Below are positions 23,063 through 36,934 of a stretch of DNA of 64,000 nt, one piece after another. Every line of letters begins with the position of its first letter. The stretch's first letter is position 1. The notes below the pieces were generated by a model, which searched no databases, was not told the origin of the DNA, and was given only the letters and a program-made list of their open reading frames with translations. The position numbers were made by a program, and so were the translations under genes. Source of the DNA: Pomacea canaliculata (taxonomy: Eukaryota; Mollusca; Gastropoda; Architaenioglossa; Ampullariidae); NCBI RefSeq assembly GCF_003073045.1, contig NC_037599.1:20526555-20590554 (forward strand). The letters are read 5' to 3'.

Positions 23063-23644
23063 GCAGAAATATAAAGACAACAAATTTAAACATTTATTTT
23101 CCTGTTTACAGATTTTGCATTTGGTGTCAAGACTACTACTAGTCCTGAATTCTTCTGCTCCTATCAGTGAATAAATCTATCTCTATTTGTAAAAGATATT
23201 TTACTGTAGGTCAAGAAAGTCAAACTGATTCTCAACTCATTTAGCTAATTTTGACAGATATGCTTTGTGTTCTTTGTGTATATGTGTAGGATTGTAAGTG
23301 CATGCAAGATTGTGCATAGATGCATTTAGTTTGTATGCATATAGTAAAATCAGTCTGATACAATCAGACAAATTTAACCACCTTCAGAGAATTTATGAAT
23401 TAATGCTGGCAGTATCTCCTTCATTTCTTGGTGTCACAGAGAAGTGTTAGAAGGCTTATTGTAGATCCTGCCTTAGCATAGGAGTGACTGTCAATGGATG
23501 CAGTCAATGGATATATTGAAAAGGAGAGATGCAAATGTGTGCAGATGCCTTTGTTTAAAATTATAAAATGCAATGGCTTGAAACCCCGATATTTGTATTA
23601 CAACTTTTGTATCTCTGTAATACTCTGGTAGATCAGTATAGCAG

Positions 23645-23936
23645 CAGGGGCGGCATTAGGCAGGTGCACCAGCACATGGCCGCCAATGTATATTGAATTT
23701 AAAGCAGAAAGAGAAAATAACAGCTGACGGCAATGTGGCCGAAGAACATGTTTCTTGTTAATTACTTTGCTAGTATTTACTAATTTTGCTAGAGTCGGAG
23801 CAGTAAGCTATATGTAGTATTATAACGTTCTGCCATAATGAGAATATATTGGGCCACCACTTTGGCTTTATTAACATTGGCGGGTGAATTCTTTCTCTGC
23901 CCAGGGCCACTTCGTGCGAGCCTAGTGTCGCCCCTG
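23645..23936. mobile_element. Probable hAT-type MITE
   Basis: Begins CAGGGGCGGCATTAGG and ends CCTAGTGTCGCCCCTG, imperfect inverted repeats of the CAGGGGCGG type found on many hAT elements. It has a 292-bp non-coding interior. No clear 8-bp duplication is visible (flanks TATAGCAG and CTATCACT do not match). Confidence 0.55.
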
Positions 23937-25639
23937 CTATCACTGTGCGATTTTATTAACTGCTATATAGGTAATGAAACTTTTTTTTGTTCACTGTCAA
24001 AAGAGGTGTAAGCTGTTGGGTAACATGTGTTCTGAGGGTTTTGTCACCAGATATGGAAGAAAGCTGAATGATGGACAATGGATAATAAAGATTGGCAGTT
24101 TCGAATTCACTCCATTCGACTATGTATTGGAATGGATTGGATTGGAAAAGATTCTGCATACTATTTCATCATGAATAGAAAGTGTATTTTCTCTTTATAT
24201 TATGAACAGTATTGATTTTAGATTTGAATGAGAAGTTTATGTGTTTTCTTTGCCATTATAATAGTTTGTGAAGACATTAATGTAAATGTTCCTCGGATTT
24301 CTTTAGCATTCTTAATGCTGTCATAACACAGCTTGGACCAGAGGTTGTAGCAATGAATGGGAGGTAGCTATAATGGACTGGGAGCAACAATTAAAGGATC
24401 CTCTAATTAAAACAGACTCGAACATTGGAGGTTGGCAGGGGTACCAGTCTTTCGTCAGGTCGTTACAGCCATCTGTATACATTCCCGCTAGAGAATCCAT
24501 TAGAGAATCTTCTAGAAGTCTTTTCTTCCAATTTAGAGCAATTGTACATATGTATATTATCTCCTTCGTTTTGACTACAGTCACGGTCCCCGAGGGATAG
24601 TGGGGAATTAGTCAAGTGAGCTGTTGATGTGATGTCCAGGGTTGTTTACCACTACAAGAGTTGCGAGGCGCACTGCTCTCGCAGTCTACGAAGCGGATCG
24701 AGTGATCGACTTGCATATATGTTTCTGAACAGAAGTGTTCGCGCATGTTTGCTTCATATTTTGATGACAAATTTTGTGAGATAACTAACATTTACACTTT
24801 GCCCACTCGTCCTTGTGTGCACTTTCATGACTGCTCACGGAAAATGATAGTGCTTATGCACACATCTACTGATCATTATAGTAAGATACTAACATCAGGT
24901 TTCTTGGGAATAACTATCAGTTCTGCTTATATATGGAACAACCGGCGAGGAGGCCGATTACAAAAAAGATTCCAAGCAACCAAACTTCGGTAAACACGAT
25001 ACATTTTCGATTAATTAATTGTTTAATGAGTCAAAACGAATCAAGTATACAAAATAGCTAAGAAAAATCGACCTAGGCAAAGAAAGCAATTCAAAAAACA
25101 AAATGAGTAACACGGGATGATTGAAAACATCGTACAGAGTCTTACATAGAATATACATCCCAAACTGAACATTCCCACCATTTTCCTAATGTTCACTTTC
25201 CTCTACTTTAGTTTTTAGTTCTTAGTTCTCAAAGGTCTTCTCTTCCTTGACAAGAGTGAAAAACAAAGCAAATAGAAAACTGAGTGACCATAACTGCGTC
25301 CAGTCCAAATTAAAGAAAACCTTTGAGACCAAGGCGGTTCCCTAACTGCCGTGAGCGGTGTGGGATATTGTTTCATATTTTGTACTTATTTTTCATTCAG
25401 TGTTCAATATAACTGGCTGGACGTGCTATGGACGTTTTCGTAATTAGGTACATGAAAGATGCGCAAAAGCGATATGCTGTCTGCATAGTTGAACCATCAA
25501 GATTCAAGAGCATTTAAACATATCATTTAAACATAATGAAGTAAACAACTAGCACGTAAGACAGCAAGCAATACAAGCAGCAAAGAGGCATGAAATAATA
25601 TGTGTCATCTTCTAGTGTTGTTCACTTGCATTCACGAAA

Positions 25640-25852
25640 AACATACTGACATGATATTGCAATATAACATACTGACATGATACTGTATTCCATACAAACT
25701 AGCGTACTGACATGATGCAGTATTCATTATTAACGCACTGACACGATACTGCGCTCATTATTAACTTACTGATATGATACTGTATTCATTATCAACGAAC
25801 TGACATGATATTGTATTTAATATAAACGTACTGACATATGATTCAATTGTAA
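25640..25852. repeat. Degenerate minisatellite, 31-bp unit, about seven copies
   Basis: The core (T)ACTGACATGATACTGTATTC recurs at about 31-bp spacing, with units diverging by several substitutions and the first two of irregular length. It lies in the intergenic space between copies A and B and has no coding potential. Confidence 0.8.
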
Positions 25853-27159
25853 CATTGTTCTTGAGAAAGTATACAAAAATTATGTCATCTGTGACACAAG
25901 GCTACACAATTTAAAATTAAAGCTTGTTTGTTTTAAAAGATAGCAAGTGGTAAACATGGGCAAGTGGACGGGGTGGCTGGCATTCCTTCTTCATATGAGA
26001 AATTCACGTTTGATTTTTTTAAATTTTTTACTGCTTTGCTCATAATACTAGTTAAAATCGTTTTATTTCAGTAGTTTGACAGTTGATAAAAAGGAGATTC
26101 TTTACCTGTAAAAACATGACTTCTTAAAAATTGGTTTGGATGGATGTGGAACGTTTTACCTTCTTTGACATTTCGTTCCCAACACTTTCATTAATAAAGC
26201 ATGATATATCGGATTTTACAACGGTGCAACAATTTTTCAAGGGAATTAAACTTTGCGTTAAGCTCTTTTGATTTTATTTGTTTTGTATGTCTGTGGGGGG
26301 ATGGGGCTGTGAGTTGACCCTTCTGGTTCAGATTATTACCTCAATGAACTGACTGTAAGAGGGAGTCCTTGTTATATTTGTCATATCTCTTAAGAGGTTA
26401 TTAGAAAGGTGGAACAATTTTAAAGGATTTAAAATATTTGAACACCTTTTGAAAAAGTCAGATATATACATATATTCAATAAAGAGTCAAAAAGGGATAC
26501 AAATTAAAGAAAAATGCAAAACTAGGAACTCGTGTACAGTACAGGTACGTTTTCCATACCCATCGCAAAATGTATTCATATAGTATTCAGTCCTAAATTG
26601 TGTTTTTTTACCTGTTAGTGAAACGCGTTTATTTACCATGATCTTCACATGAAAAACATGCAGTGAACCTCCGGTACTCACGAGTGCATTACAGTAAGTG
26701 TCAACGTCTGCTGATGTGCTACCCTAAGGATAAGCAGTACTAACAATGGTTGTGTATGGGACGATGTTTCCGCTTGCAAAGCCTGGGCCGAAGCACCGAG
26801 AACTGTGATTCGATCTTCCATGAAAATGTCTTAAAACTGTTCAACTACATTTCGAAGCAAAACTTTTTCCTCGAAGATTCCAAGCAGAAGTGGACTTACT
26901 GCCGACCGCATCGGCTGTGCAGATGGCATCCGCATGAGTGACTACAGGAGTATGCAATGGTCTCTTTGTTTTGAGACTAGTGCCCGTGATTATTGCTGTC
27001 TGTGTTTTGTTTTTTGTGAGGCGCTTTTAGCCTGGCTTTGATGGGGAGTAAAGCACTCTCTTAATCAACTTTATTTATATTTTGCTGTGCTTTGTGTCTA
27101 CATGTTTCTGTAGGTTCATTTGATGCCTAATCTACAAAGGTGTACTCGCGCACCTATAT

Positions 27160-27220
27160 GCACGTAAAGCGCTTTGAGTCCGGCTGATGCTGGAAAAAAG
27201 GCACTACATAATATAAATGT
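27160..27220 (+). repeat. SINE/L2-like 3' tail
   Basis: GTAAAGCGCTTTGAGTCCGG followed by a GGCACTACATAATATAAATG stretch resembles the shared 3' tail of many animal SINEs and L2-like LINEs. A body upstream (from about 26960) may belong to the same copy but was not identified. Confidence 0.4.
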
Positions 27221-29099
27221 GCTTATATATATATAGTAGTAGAAGTAGAAATGAGCTATAGTACCTACTGTAGTTGGTCGAGATCATTACAAAAACAGCG
27301 AAGTGGGAGCTGTGATGTCCTTGCACAGTCGATAGCTTAACCGTAAAGGATTAATCCTAAACCTCCCCTAAAAATTAGGTATTAGACAAAGTTTAGTTAG
27401 TACCACTTTCTATTGTTATTTTCTCAGAAGACTTTAGGTTTAATTAACTTTTGCCTGGGTTAGTATTGTCTGGAAATTAAGAACATTTGCTTTTTTCAGT
27501 TAATCAGTTGGGATTGAGAAGAAAATGAGTAAATTAATGAGTGCAAACAATACAATAAAGCAGTAATATTTATATATATTGTTATAAAACATGAAAAACT
27601 GTAAGCATGCAGAATCGCTATAACCAACTGAATCGCTAGAACCAACATAAAAACATGCAGAATTCCTTCAAATACCAAACGTAAAGCAACATGTCCTCAA
27701 ACCCACTGAAACGAAATAAAAAGCTAAAAATATCAGGTTAACATTTAGCATATACATAATTTGATGATATTAACCTATTTGCTGGAAGCGTTAAAGGTAC
27801 AATTTCATAATGCAAACAATTTATGTCTATAGAAGGAAATTTCAGTGTAGTGTTTAACATAACTCTTTACAGTATAAGGTTTTAAAAAAAGAGCCAAGCA
27901 CAGTATACAAAGCAACTCAATGTACGAACGATCCTTTAAACAGGTGACATTTTTGCTGTCAGGTACTTTAACATATACCGACTTGAGTTGTAGCACCTTC
28001 AACGCCTGTTCAGAAATGTAACAGACCTCGTTACAAAAGCGTTTTGTGATCTGTTCTAGAGTACAGAGACACTGTATAGAAGGCGCAAGCTCGTAATATA
28101 CAACAAATATATAACTCTAACCATGATAATCTTCCTGGTTTTCTCAATTATTCGTCTATGCCTACGACACTCAGTTGCTCCGACCACTTAACTACATTTA
28201 TTGTTCTCTCCAAGATAATCGTACTCCTGACAAACGTCCAGACCAGCAGGTCATGGAGGTTGTCGGAATAGATTCTGTGCAACAGCTATTTTAAAAATAT
28301 AAGAATTAACTTGCGGCTCCAATATATTTAGATAACATACAAATAACATATGTGATTACTAAAGTTTTTTTAAGAAGCAGTTTCATAAAATGAATTTTTC
28401 AGTTACCTAAAAAACTCAGTGGAAACAAATATTATCCTAATCATACAGAATAAATGAGTTTATAATATTTTTGTCAAATCGTGTAAACGTAACAGGTTTC
28501 ATAAATGCAGTAATAGTCTCCAATAAAACGTTAACAGATTTGCTGCTAGCATTCTTTTAGTTTCCCTAGCAAGAGTCTGGGAGGATGTACACGGTCTGCA
28601 TCGGGTTGACATAGTTCGCCACTCATTGCAGGCTTCATTGATGTCAGAGGTGAAAAACAAGAGCAAACTTTTTTTTCATGACGAAACAGCATCTGTCTAT
28701 ATGAATCCCTAATTCCAAGACGCCTAGAAATCTTTAACTGATTGAATTGTCCGAGAATCACGTGCAGGAATCGTGTCCGTGAAGTTTAGCAGTCTGGTAT
28801 TTTCAAGAAAAAAGCGACAGCCGTTTCGTTGCGGATTCCAAAAGCTTGAAGAAGACCGGCTCCAGAGTCCAGACAATGGTGGTATTGCTAGGAAGCCAGC
28901 AAAACAAGCAAAAAATGTCACGAATATATATTTTCAACTGAAAAACAATTTCGTTGGAATAAAAGCAAACTGAGTTTTTGCCACTGACACGAGATAATAC
29001 AAGTGAAAGATGAGTTTGTATACGATGGAGGTTACTCTGAGAAAATAATTGTGTTCTGAGGGCAGAATTACAAGTTTGTTGGAAGGATGTTATTTACCA

Positions 29100-32000
29100 T
29101 CACCAGGCGGGATTGTTGACTACCATCGAATGGCGTCGCTCGTGCAGACACTTAAGTCGACTTTCCAAAGCTTCTCTTTGGCTCTGAAACAAGTTAAACG
29201 ATAAATATTCCCTCTTCCTACTGCGGATCCTCGTAAAACAAACGCAGCGTACAAAGCCAAACATGTGATTTCTGAAGCAAATCGATTAATAGCTTAAGTG
29301 TATATAAATAATACAGCATATAAAAACTAAGTATGTGTATGCACCTGTGATTTATGTAAGAATAAGGGTCAGAAACATCACGTGACACAGGTTTATCCTT
29401 CGTTTAAATGTTTTTATATGCTTTGATTTATTTCATTACACACGCAAAAATACATTAAAGGTCTAGAAGAAGAAAGAATGAATGAGTGATGCATAAAATT
29501 AGTTTTTAATATATAAGCTTTTACAAACCGACCAGTGAAATGTGTCTGTGTGAGGGGGGATGGGGGTGGTGGTGAGTGAGTTAGAGATATATATAAAGAT
29601 AAAAATGTGTGTGAATATGGATATTATATTTTTAAAAATATCTGTAAAAATACCCCTTAGAGGGTGATAGATTAATAAAAGAATTGGTAAGTTGGTATCT
29701 TACTTGGTCTTTTGTCTCCTTTTGGAACGATTCCGTAGAATTAAGCTGTCTGACAACTTCTTCTATTTCCTGATCAACCTGCAATAGCTGATCGGGTAAA
29801 AATGACCGAGAGGTTTTTGGCAAGACGGCAGTTCTTTGGTGGAAAGGGAGAGGTCTGGGCAATTCTAAGTCGATGTCACAGGCAACTGGTCCTCCAAGTC
29901 CAAAGCCAAGTACGAAAAATACTCTTTTTCTGACTAAACTTTGTCTCGTCTCCTTTTTAAAGAGAGCAACATTAAGGTCTGCTTTGTTCCCTTCCGAGGT
30001 TGTGATTGTGACTGTTATGCTCATCCCATTTCTATCAAGCCGTCCTGAAAATCTTTTCAGATTGTCAACAGCCTTCGGTGACTTCACAAGTTTTGCGAGG
30101 TTAAACCTTCTTTGATTCCCTGCCCACTGGTACAATTGTTCTTTGCAGACGATGCTTCTTTCTGCTGGGTGCTTAGTGAGGAAATATAGAGGTGTATTCT
30201 TCTTTTGACCTTCTAATTTAGCATACTTTTTCTGGAAGAATTCTTTGGCCTGCTGTGCTGTCTTACTCAACATATCAATTTCAGCTTGATGTTGTAAATT
30301 CTGACGGTTCTCTGTGGGCCAATGAAAGAGAAGGAGATAGAGGAAGGGATCAAGGTCAATATATCGCTGATGCTGCTGATGTTGCCTTTTAGATATCAGT
30401 TCCTTAGACCACTTTAACAAATCAGTAAAGGGAATGTCGGTAGGGAGCACAGTACCTTCGTGACTACAGAGGCACAGGTAAGAGGCCAAAGCCATGTTAA
30501 GATCAAACGCATTGGTCGTACTTTCTTGCAGATTTGTTGACGCAAGAGTCAGAATTTTCTGGACATTTTCTTCGTTTTGTCTTTCAGAGTACAGTTGCGT
30601 GACGCTATACAAAGAATGACCCCCAAGCGTACGAACAGCTGTGCGTCGTCTTTCTGGATTCATGCCCATGGGGTCGCTATCAAAATGCTCATTTTCACTG
30701 AAGAGGTTACTCAGAATCGTTCTGTAACGACCAAGATGACTCTCGCTCAGAAAGATTTTACTCAGGGAATTGCTGAGCAGGTATTCCGAGTACAGAGCTC
30801 CTGCATCTTCAACACTTCTCAGGCAGTCTGTAAAACAACGTTGCAGAGATTTAAGCCAGGGGATGCATGTTTTGTCAGAAACCAGCTCTTCAGGAACGAA
30901 ACTGTCATCATTAAAAAAATTTTGAAACGTTGCCTCAGACCGGAAGACAGCAGAATGTTTCATGATTTTTAAGAGAGCCGTAATGACATCCATTTGACCA
31001 AAGTAGCCTGCCATGTTTGGAGGTACAGAGCGTTCGTTTTTACTCATCTCCACAACCTGTTGGAAAACTTTAAACCCTTTCTCTGCGCACTTGACAGCCT
31101 TATCAACCATCAACTGATCAACTGTACTGTGACTCTGCTCACACTCATCTCTCATCTCATGGAGCTGAAACTTAAAGACTTGTCCCCGAGTATCCCATAA
31201 GAAGGAATTTAGCCACCTTTGCTTAACTGCTGTTTCCGCCCATTTTTCAGCTTCGTCCCAGTTCTTACAGGAGATGTAAAACCGAGCAAGTTGTTGAGCA
31301 AGAATGGGGTCCTCAGAGTGTTCATAAACCATGATCATACACTGGGTAGCCTGTGTGAACCTCTTGGCGTCAAACAGCATCTGTATAAACGGTGAGAACT
31401 TGGACCGAACCCTGCTGTCTGTCCATTCTCTTTTCTTCATGATTTCATTCAGGATTTCTAGCAGCTTTTTCTGTGCAAAGTCAATTGCTCTCCGAAAGAC
31501 GGTGCTGTTTATGAATTCTTCCATGAGCTCACCATGACAATATCTTTCATTTGCACCTATATCCAAGATGTACTTGCATAGCAACTTACAACTGATTCTG
31601 AGTCTTTTGTACTGGCCTTTGTTATCTGTGACGGACGTGTAGGTAAGGAGAGGCGAACTTTTCAAGTCATTTTCCCAGTTTCGACGGTGCATTAGTTTAT
31701 CAAAGCAGGGCACTGGAATTCCCCGAAAGGAAACATCATACATATTTAAAAGTGCGGTATATTTCACGGCGACTCTCACTTTTTCATCGTTCGTTGCCTC
31801 CAGGATCGTCTTCACTGTCCTTCTAATGTAATCTTCGTTGAAATCCTCCTTCATGATGTTAAGTCCAAGCAAGCTGTCTGGATTTACTCTATCTTTGTTA
31901 TTTTTGTATTGTTCCTGAAGTTCAGCGTATTTGTCCAGAAAGAACTGCCGTTCTGAAAAACTCAGTTTTTGGTTCAGAAAAATATTTCTCACCTCAGGTT

Positions 32001-35000
32001 CGGATGGTAGCATCATGCGTTGTGTGCAAACAAGAAAGACGCAGACAATGTTTTGTATTGACCTTGCGTCGCATTCCTCCTCCAGATCTCTTTGAAGACT
32101 GTTGACATTCTCGTCATCCTCATTATCCAACATCACAAGAACTGGTTTTATGTGGTGGTCCGGATTTTCTCCGTGTTCATACAGTTTGAGGATTTGCCTT
32201 GCAGTTTCTCTTGCGATTTGTTTAATCCTGCAGCATTTGTATTCGGCCTTTAAATCCCACAATACGTTCATTGCAACTGTTGTGCCTCCAGCACCAGCTT
32301 GGTGATAGACAGCAACACGTCCAACGTTTGCATTGTCTGGGGCATCTTCACCTTTCAGCATTTCTCTAACATTTTTTAGAAGAAAGTTGTATACATTTCT
32401 AGGACAGACATGTGTTTTAAAATAAAAATTCAACCAAGATGCTGAATTTCCTTTGAAAAACTGTTCTTCAGCTTCCTTACTCAGTCGGCTTAAATCAATT
32501 TCAGCAGCTTCTAAATGACTGCATTGTTTTGCACTGACAATGTCCAGGTCACAGAGCTGCTGCTGTAGTTTTTTAGATACTTCTTCGTGTACACCGGTTG
32601 AAGTATTTACTAAACATATATCTTCTTTCAAATTTTCCGACCTGAGAAGTTGAGCGATGGCCTTGTTTACATCGGTAAACAAAAAATCACAAATGCATCT
32701 GTTTTTATCAACTCGCACATTTCTCCCCTGCACGCCTTTAATCCAAGCATATGCAAGCTTTTTGGACTGAGAGATCATAACCCACTGGTTTTTGAAACGC
32801 AAAAGAAGTTCTTCAGATGCATCAATGAAAACGTCATCATCTGAGGTCACTAGGATAAGGACAACAGCCCGATCCTCTGGAATGCTCTGTTGTAAAAATC
32901 TGACAGTTTCTTTGTAGCCTCCGCTCTTTTCTTCTTTCCACTGAAGGACATCAAAACCCCGGTCATTTTCTGCTTCAAGTCCATTGCAAAATATCCAAGA
33001 ATTGTGTCTAGACTCCATCATTTTGTCAAACGTTTCTTGTGGACTTCTTTGGTTTGGCTGCTCCCCAGACAAAGAGTCATTAAGAAAATCGTCTGTTGTC
33101 TTCAAGAGATAGACTTTCTCTTCCTTGTGTTCTGCATAGTAGTACAGACCTTTTTTGTCACTGCTGGGATCAAAATCGAGGACACACCTGAATTCTAATT
33201 TGAACAAGAACTGGAAAGATTGAGAAAACTCTGGGTCCTCAATATTTATCTTTGTTGTGGCAAGTATTCGGTAAAAGTTACCGTCCAGCATGTTTTCCCC
33301 TCCAAACATGTATTGTCCTAGTTTTGCAACTAAGCTGGGCAGCTCTCTGCGTTCTGATTGTTTTTCTTGCTGTTGTCTGTCTTTTGAAAGCTGTACTTTC
33401 TCAGTAGAGAATTTCTCAACCTGTCTAACATCTTGCGATTTTGGAACTCCTCCGCTTAGTCGATACAAAATAAGTTCTGAACTGCTCGCATCCAGTTTTG
33501 ACTTCACGAAGAAAGCATGATCTTGCTTAATCCAGTCACTTCTTGGCTCAATGTCTACTTCACACACAAAACGATCTTCGTCATCAACGCCTACAACAGG
33601 AACGAACACTGGTGGCTTGATGCATTTTTGAACAATTTCAATCATTTCTTCAGAAAATCGTCTCATTATTGAGAGCCTCACGGCATCCTCGCATTCCTTT
33701 TTGTCTAGAACAACCCCCAGAACCTCTCCATACGCGTAGCTCTCGCAAGCTACGTCTCCTATTCCAAAGTAGATGATGCCATTTGTTCTATCATTCAAAC
33801 ATGCCGACCCAAATATAGTGACTTCATCAGCAATGTGTTCATAGGCAAGACTGTCGTATGTACATGGGAGAAACTTACGGACTGGATGTATTAAGTTGCC
33901 AGCACGCTCTTCATGCTTGTTCAAAATTCTCCCCACGTGGTAAAATTCAGAAATGTCTGGAACACATCCAAATCCTCTTGCATACTCGGTTCTTTGGCGA
34001 GCTTGCCATTCAGAAGCAGGGGACTCCTGAAACGTATCATGGCATTCTCCGTGTAGGCACTGATCTCTTGCATGTAGAATCTTTTTCCTGGGGCCAAACT
34101 TAAGATCAGGGCAAAGTTTTTCAAGCTCAGAATCGGTGAGGTTTTCAAACACTTCTCCATCTACTTCTTGATCTCTAAAGATGTCTAGAACTGAGGAGGA
34201 AATGTTTCTTTCCTTTAAAATAGGCTTTAGCCATTCTTCTAGTTCTTCAACAGAAAATTTGCCCAAACATTTTGCTGTTGTCTGCTGCTGTGTTTGTCCT
34301 GCACAACAAAAATACCTAACTTTGGTATAAAGATACATGAAGCACCACAAACAAAAAGCAGTTTGTATAACTAACAAGATCTATAAATAAATTTAAGGTT
34401 CATATACATGAAAAATCTCAGAAGAATGCATTTTCACTCTTATGAATTGACAATAAAATTGCTACAATCGCAACTGTTCAATTGCACAATTTTAAGCCAA
34501 CGGGATTATTAAACAGTCTGATGAAAAAATACTGAATTATTCATGGGGTCCGGAAAGAACAGACCCAATACGAACTTGAAAGAGGCGATATGAAATGTTT
34601 TCGATAAAGCACGGAATACGACACGGAAAGCCAAGGGCGTGAAGGTCCAACAGAATATCTTTTTCCCAGGTAGGGTCGTATGCTTTCTCCAAAAAAGGAA
34701 TTTTCTAGTAAAATAGTGTAACTCAGCGGTTCTCAACCTTTTACTTGTGACGCCCCCCTGACGAACAAAGGTAGGTCCGCGCGCCCCCCTTAGCCAGCAA
34801 TGTAAGCTAATTTCACTAATACTGGTATAAGAAACTTTAAAAAAATTACCACCTTCGTGACCCCCTTGTAAGCACGTCCCCCCCCCCCCCAGGGAGGCGC
34901 GCCCCACAGGTTGAGAACCTCTGGTGTAACTTATTCTCTGCGTTCTATAAAAGCTTGATTTTTTTTTTTTAACCTTCGAAAAGATTTTTTTTACACGAAA

Positions 35001-35367
35001 GATTTGAATGTGTAGCAATTACAATTTTACAGTCGATAAATATTTTAAATATCAACAAACCTTGTCCTTTCCTTTGTCCTTTTTTATGAAGTCGTTCTGG
35101 TGATTGTAGCAACTCTGCAAGCGCAGGCTGAAACGAGTTCAGTGCATCCTTAAAATGAGCGTACGCTTCGTCATCTTTTGTTTGAAGTATATCCAGAAAA
35201 ATTTTGTTTTTCTCTTGATTAATTTTTTCCACTGAAATCCGGTTCTTGTCGAGATCTGTGAGGACACCCTTGCTGTACAGTCGGTCAACAATTCCATTAT
35301 CAAGATCAAGCTCTACAACGAGCCTCTCCCAGCATGCCTTAATTTTATTCCACTCTTCCTGCCTCAT
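29100..35367 (-). CDS. SAMD9/SAMD9L-like protein with N-terminal CARD, copy B (intact, 1,661 aa)
   Basis: Exons on the minus strand: 35367-35061 (CARD), 34298-29704 (giant exon) and 29183-29100 (SQREALESR... to TGA), with phase-1 and phase-0 introns and GT-AG ends. The frame is open throughout. Approximate residues: CARD 1-95 (VDRLYSKGVLTDLDKN, FLDILQTKDDEAY); SAM 112-182; AlbA_2/Schlafen-like 215-400 with [17 protein letters not shown] near 265 and FVCEVDIEP near 345; SIR2-like region around 570 (RAVVLILVTSDDDVFID); NTPase Walker A AGAGGTT near 769 and Walker B-like VLVMLDNED near 817; TPR-like helices from about 1098; OB-fold-like region near 1518. Vertebrate SAMD9/9L have the same order from SAM onward but no CARD. 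Expected role: cytosolic nucleic-acid or virus sensor whose AlbA_2 domain cleaves tRNA and blocks translation, with the CARD recruiting a partner. The role is inferred by homology. It is more diverged from A and C than these are from each other. Confidence 0.9.
34724..34923. mobile_element. hAT MITE in the CARD-SAM intron of copy B
   Basis: Inverted ends CAGCGGTTCTCAACC and GGTTGAGAACCTCTG are flanked by the perfect 8-bp duplication GTGTAACT (34716-34723 and 34924-34931). The first 70 and last 110 bases match the ends of the larger hAT at 8516-9287, so this is an internal deletion derivative of the same family. Confidence 0.9.
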
Positions 35368-36934
35368 AGCAACCTAGCTGCAACGAAAAAATTGTTTAAA
35401 TATTCATTATCATTATCAACAGATTATTTCGAAACTTTTGTTTTTGATGTATCTCAATAGGCTTCTCACAACTGTGGCGGCGTTACTGAGAACAAGTCAT
35501 TGATTTTTCCCTTTAAGGGTGTCGACATGGTGGCCGTTCTTTGATGGTCTGATAGTCTAGGTAAGCGGCTCTAGTTACACTTGCTCAATATATGCTAGAA
35601 GGATGCATTGAGTATGTGACAGTAAATAGTGAATACACTCATTTTTGTGTCACAGTGGTCTGCCAGTCCTTGTGACTATTTTTTTTTTCAGGTGCACGGT
35701 TGATTGACTGCCCATATCTCAAAATGGAATTGGTTTACAAACTTTTCTTCTCATACTTCATCGTCAAATGATGAACTTCAAGTATGTTAAACATAAAAAG
35801 TCACACTTGTTGCGGCTGGTGGCAGTACTAATTTTTACAGAGTAAGAGAAATACGTGTTAGGCTGGTCACTCCTATTGAACAGAGGTGAACGAGGCTCGG
35901 GTACGATCCATTGTTCACAAGGAAGTGGGGCGAGAAATTGTGTGACGTTAATAAACTGCCTTTAATGAACAAGGTGATAGGGATATTTTAGCTCTCTTTC
36001 TCTTTTTTTTTTCTTCCTTTTTTTTCTTTTTTTTTTTTTTTTCTTTTTGCATCGGTTAAAATGTGTCCGACGGGTTAGCTGTTAGCAAGTGACAGAAGCG
36101 GAGTGACGTCACAGTATCTGCATCCGGGTGCGCCATCTTTTGTGAGACTGTCGACTGTCAAAAGCTATGCCCGGTTGGTTTCTGAGAATTATTGTCTGTC
36201 CACTTAGCGATTTGTAAACAGGAAGAAAATCGATGCTGACGTTGTGCTGTGCAAGTGCACGTGAGCGCAGGGGACTTAATAAAAAAAAAAAAACTCGCAG
36301 CAGTTAACGCTGTCACTTCACGGCTCTTTTCAATGTACAACTAGAAGCCACTGACTCAGGTGCGAGAACTGCTGTAGGGTTCGGGACGCCATCTTTAAGC
36401 TCGGGTTTCTGATCACTACATGTTCAAGTATGACAGTCCAGTAAAGAAACCTAATTCCGGCATCAATGAACACCATGTAAGAAAGTATATTTGGGACAAT
36501 ACAACTATATTAAATACAAGAACTTACCTTTCGGTTCGACAAAGTACAACAGTTACCTTTTCTATCAATCATTAACCTATGACTCAGATGACTGACGAGC
36601 GGTCCTGCGCTACAAGTGTTTCTCATCCATATACGTGTACCAACATTTCTGAAACGCTTAAACGGTATTTAGCGTTCGTTTAAAAACACTTTCCAGAATC
36701 ATCACAGGGCTAAGCGGAATACAATAAAGCTCGCTTACCTTTAACTCGGCAAAGAAATAGCAATGGCTGATCGATTCGGTGCTGAGATGATCCTGATGTT
36801 ATTGCTCCACACCTATGGTCCGATTGCCAGTGCGGGAGCGACGCCTTCGAATAAATGACGCGGGAGGTTGTCCCCTATGATTTTACGTGCCTCGTACACA
36901 GGACACCGCCGGATAATCTGTATAATTACATGTA
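35368..36934 (-). other. 5' region of SAMD9-like copy B with probable 5' UTR exon(s)
   Basis: An acceptor (TTCGTTGCAG on minus) ends at about 35379, 11 bases before the ATG. Two candidate donors on the minus strand (GTAAGT at 36527-36522 and GTAAGC near 36738) share the context AAAG|GTAAG and could end alternative 5' UTR exons. A T/C-rich low-complexity run lies at 35998-36050 on plus. The promoter is probably near 36750-36930. No ISRE core was found here. Confidence 0.35.

Larger units (their letters stand above)
21076..28190. other. Intergenic region between convergent SAMD9-like copies A and B
   Basis: Includes the probable 3' UTR of copy A (AATAAA near 21549) and, at the right, the probable 3' flank of copy B (TTTATT near 28198 on plus). 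Between them are two MITEs (21985-22209, 23645-23936), a tRNA-derived SINE (about 22800-23062), a 31-bp minisatellite (25640-25852) and a SINE-tail-like segment near 27165. Several short open frames (24321-24584, 26750-26941) have no recognisable similarity and were not called. Confidence 0.4.

Noticed and set aside
24321-24600. Overlapping open frames of 75-87 codons on both strands
   Set aside because: No recognisable domain, no splice partners, and open frames on both strands suggest chance.
25640-25852. CRISPR-like array
   Set aside because: The units are degenerate and directly abutting with no unique spacers, and the genome is eukaryotic; it is a minisatellite.
26750-26941. 63-codon open frame with Cys/His/Trp-rich end (WTYCRPHRLCRWHPHE)
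   Set aside because: Could be a decayed exon, but no family, splice sites or neighbours support it.
35998-36050. Regulatory polypyrimidine tract upstream of copy B
   Set aside because: A simple T/C-rich low-complexity run with no conserved counterpart at copies A or C.
36522-36545. ISRE for copy B (GAACCGAAAG on the minus strand)
   Set aside because: Only nine bases match the block of copy A, the IRF core is incomplete, and it overlaps a splice donor.
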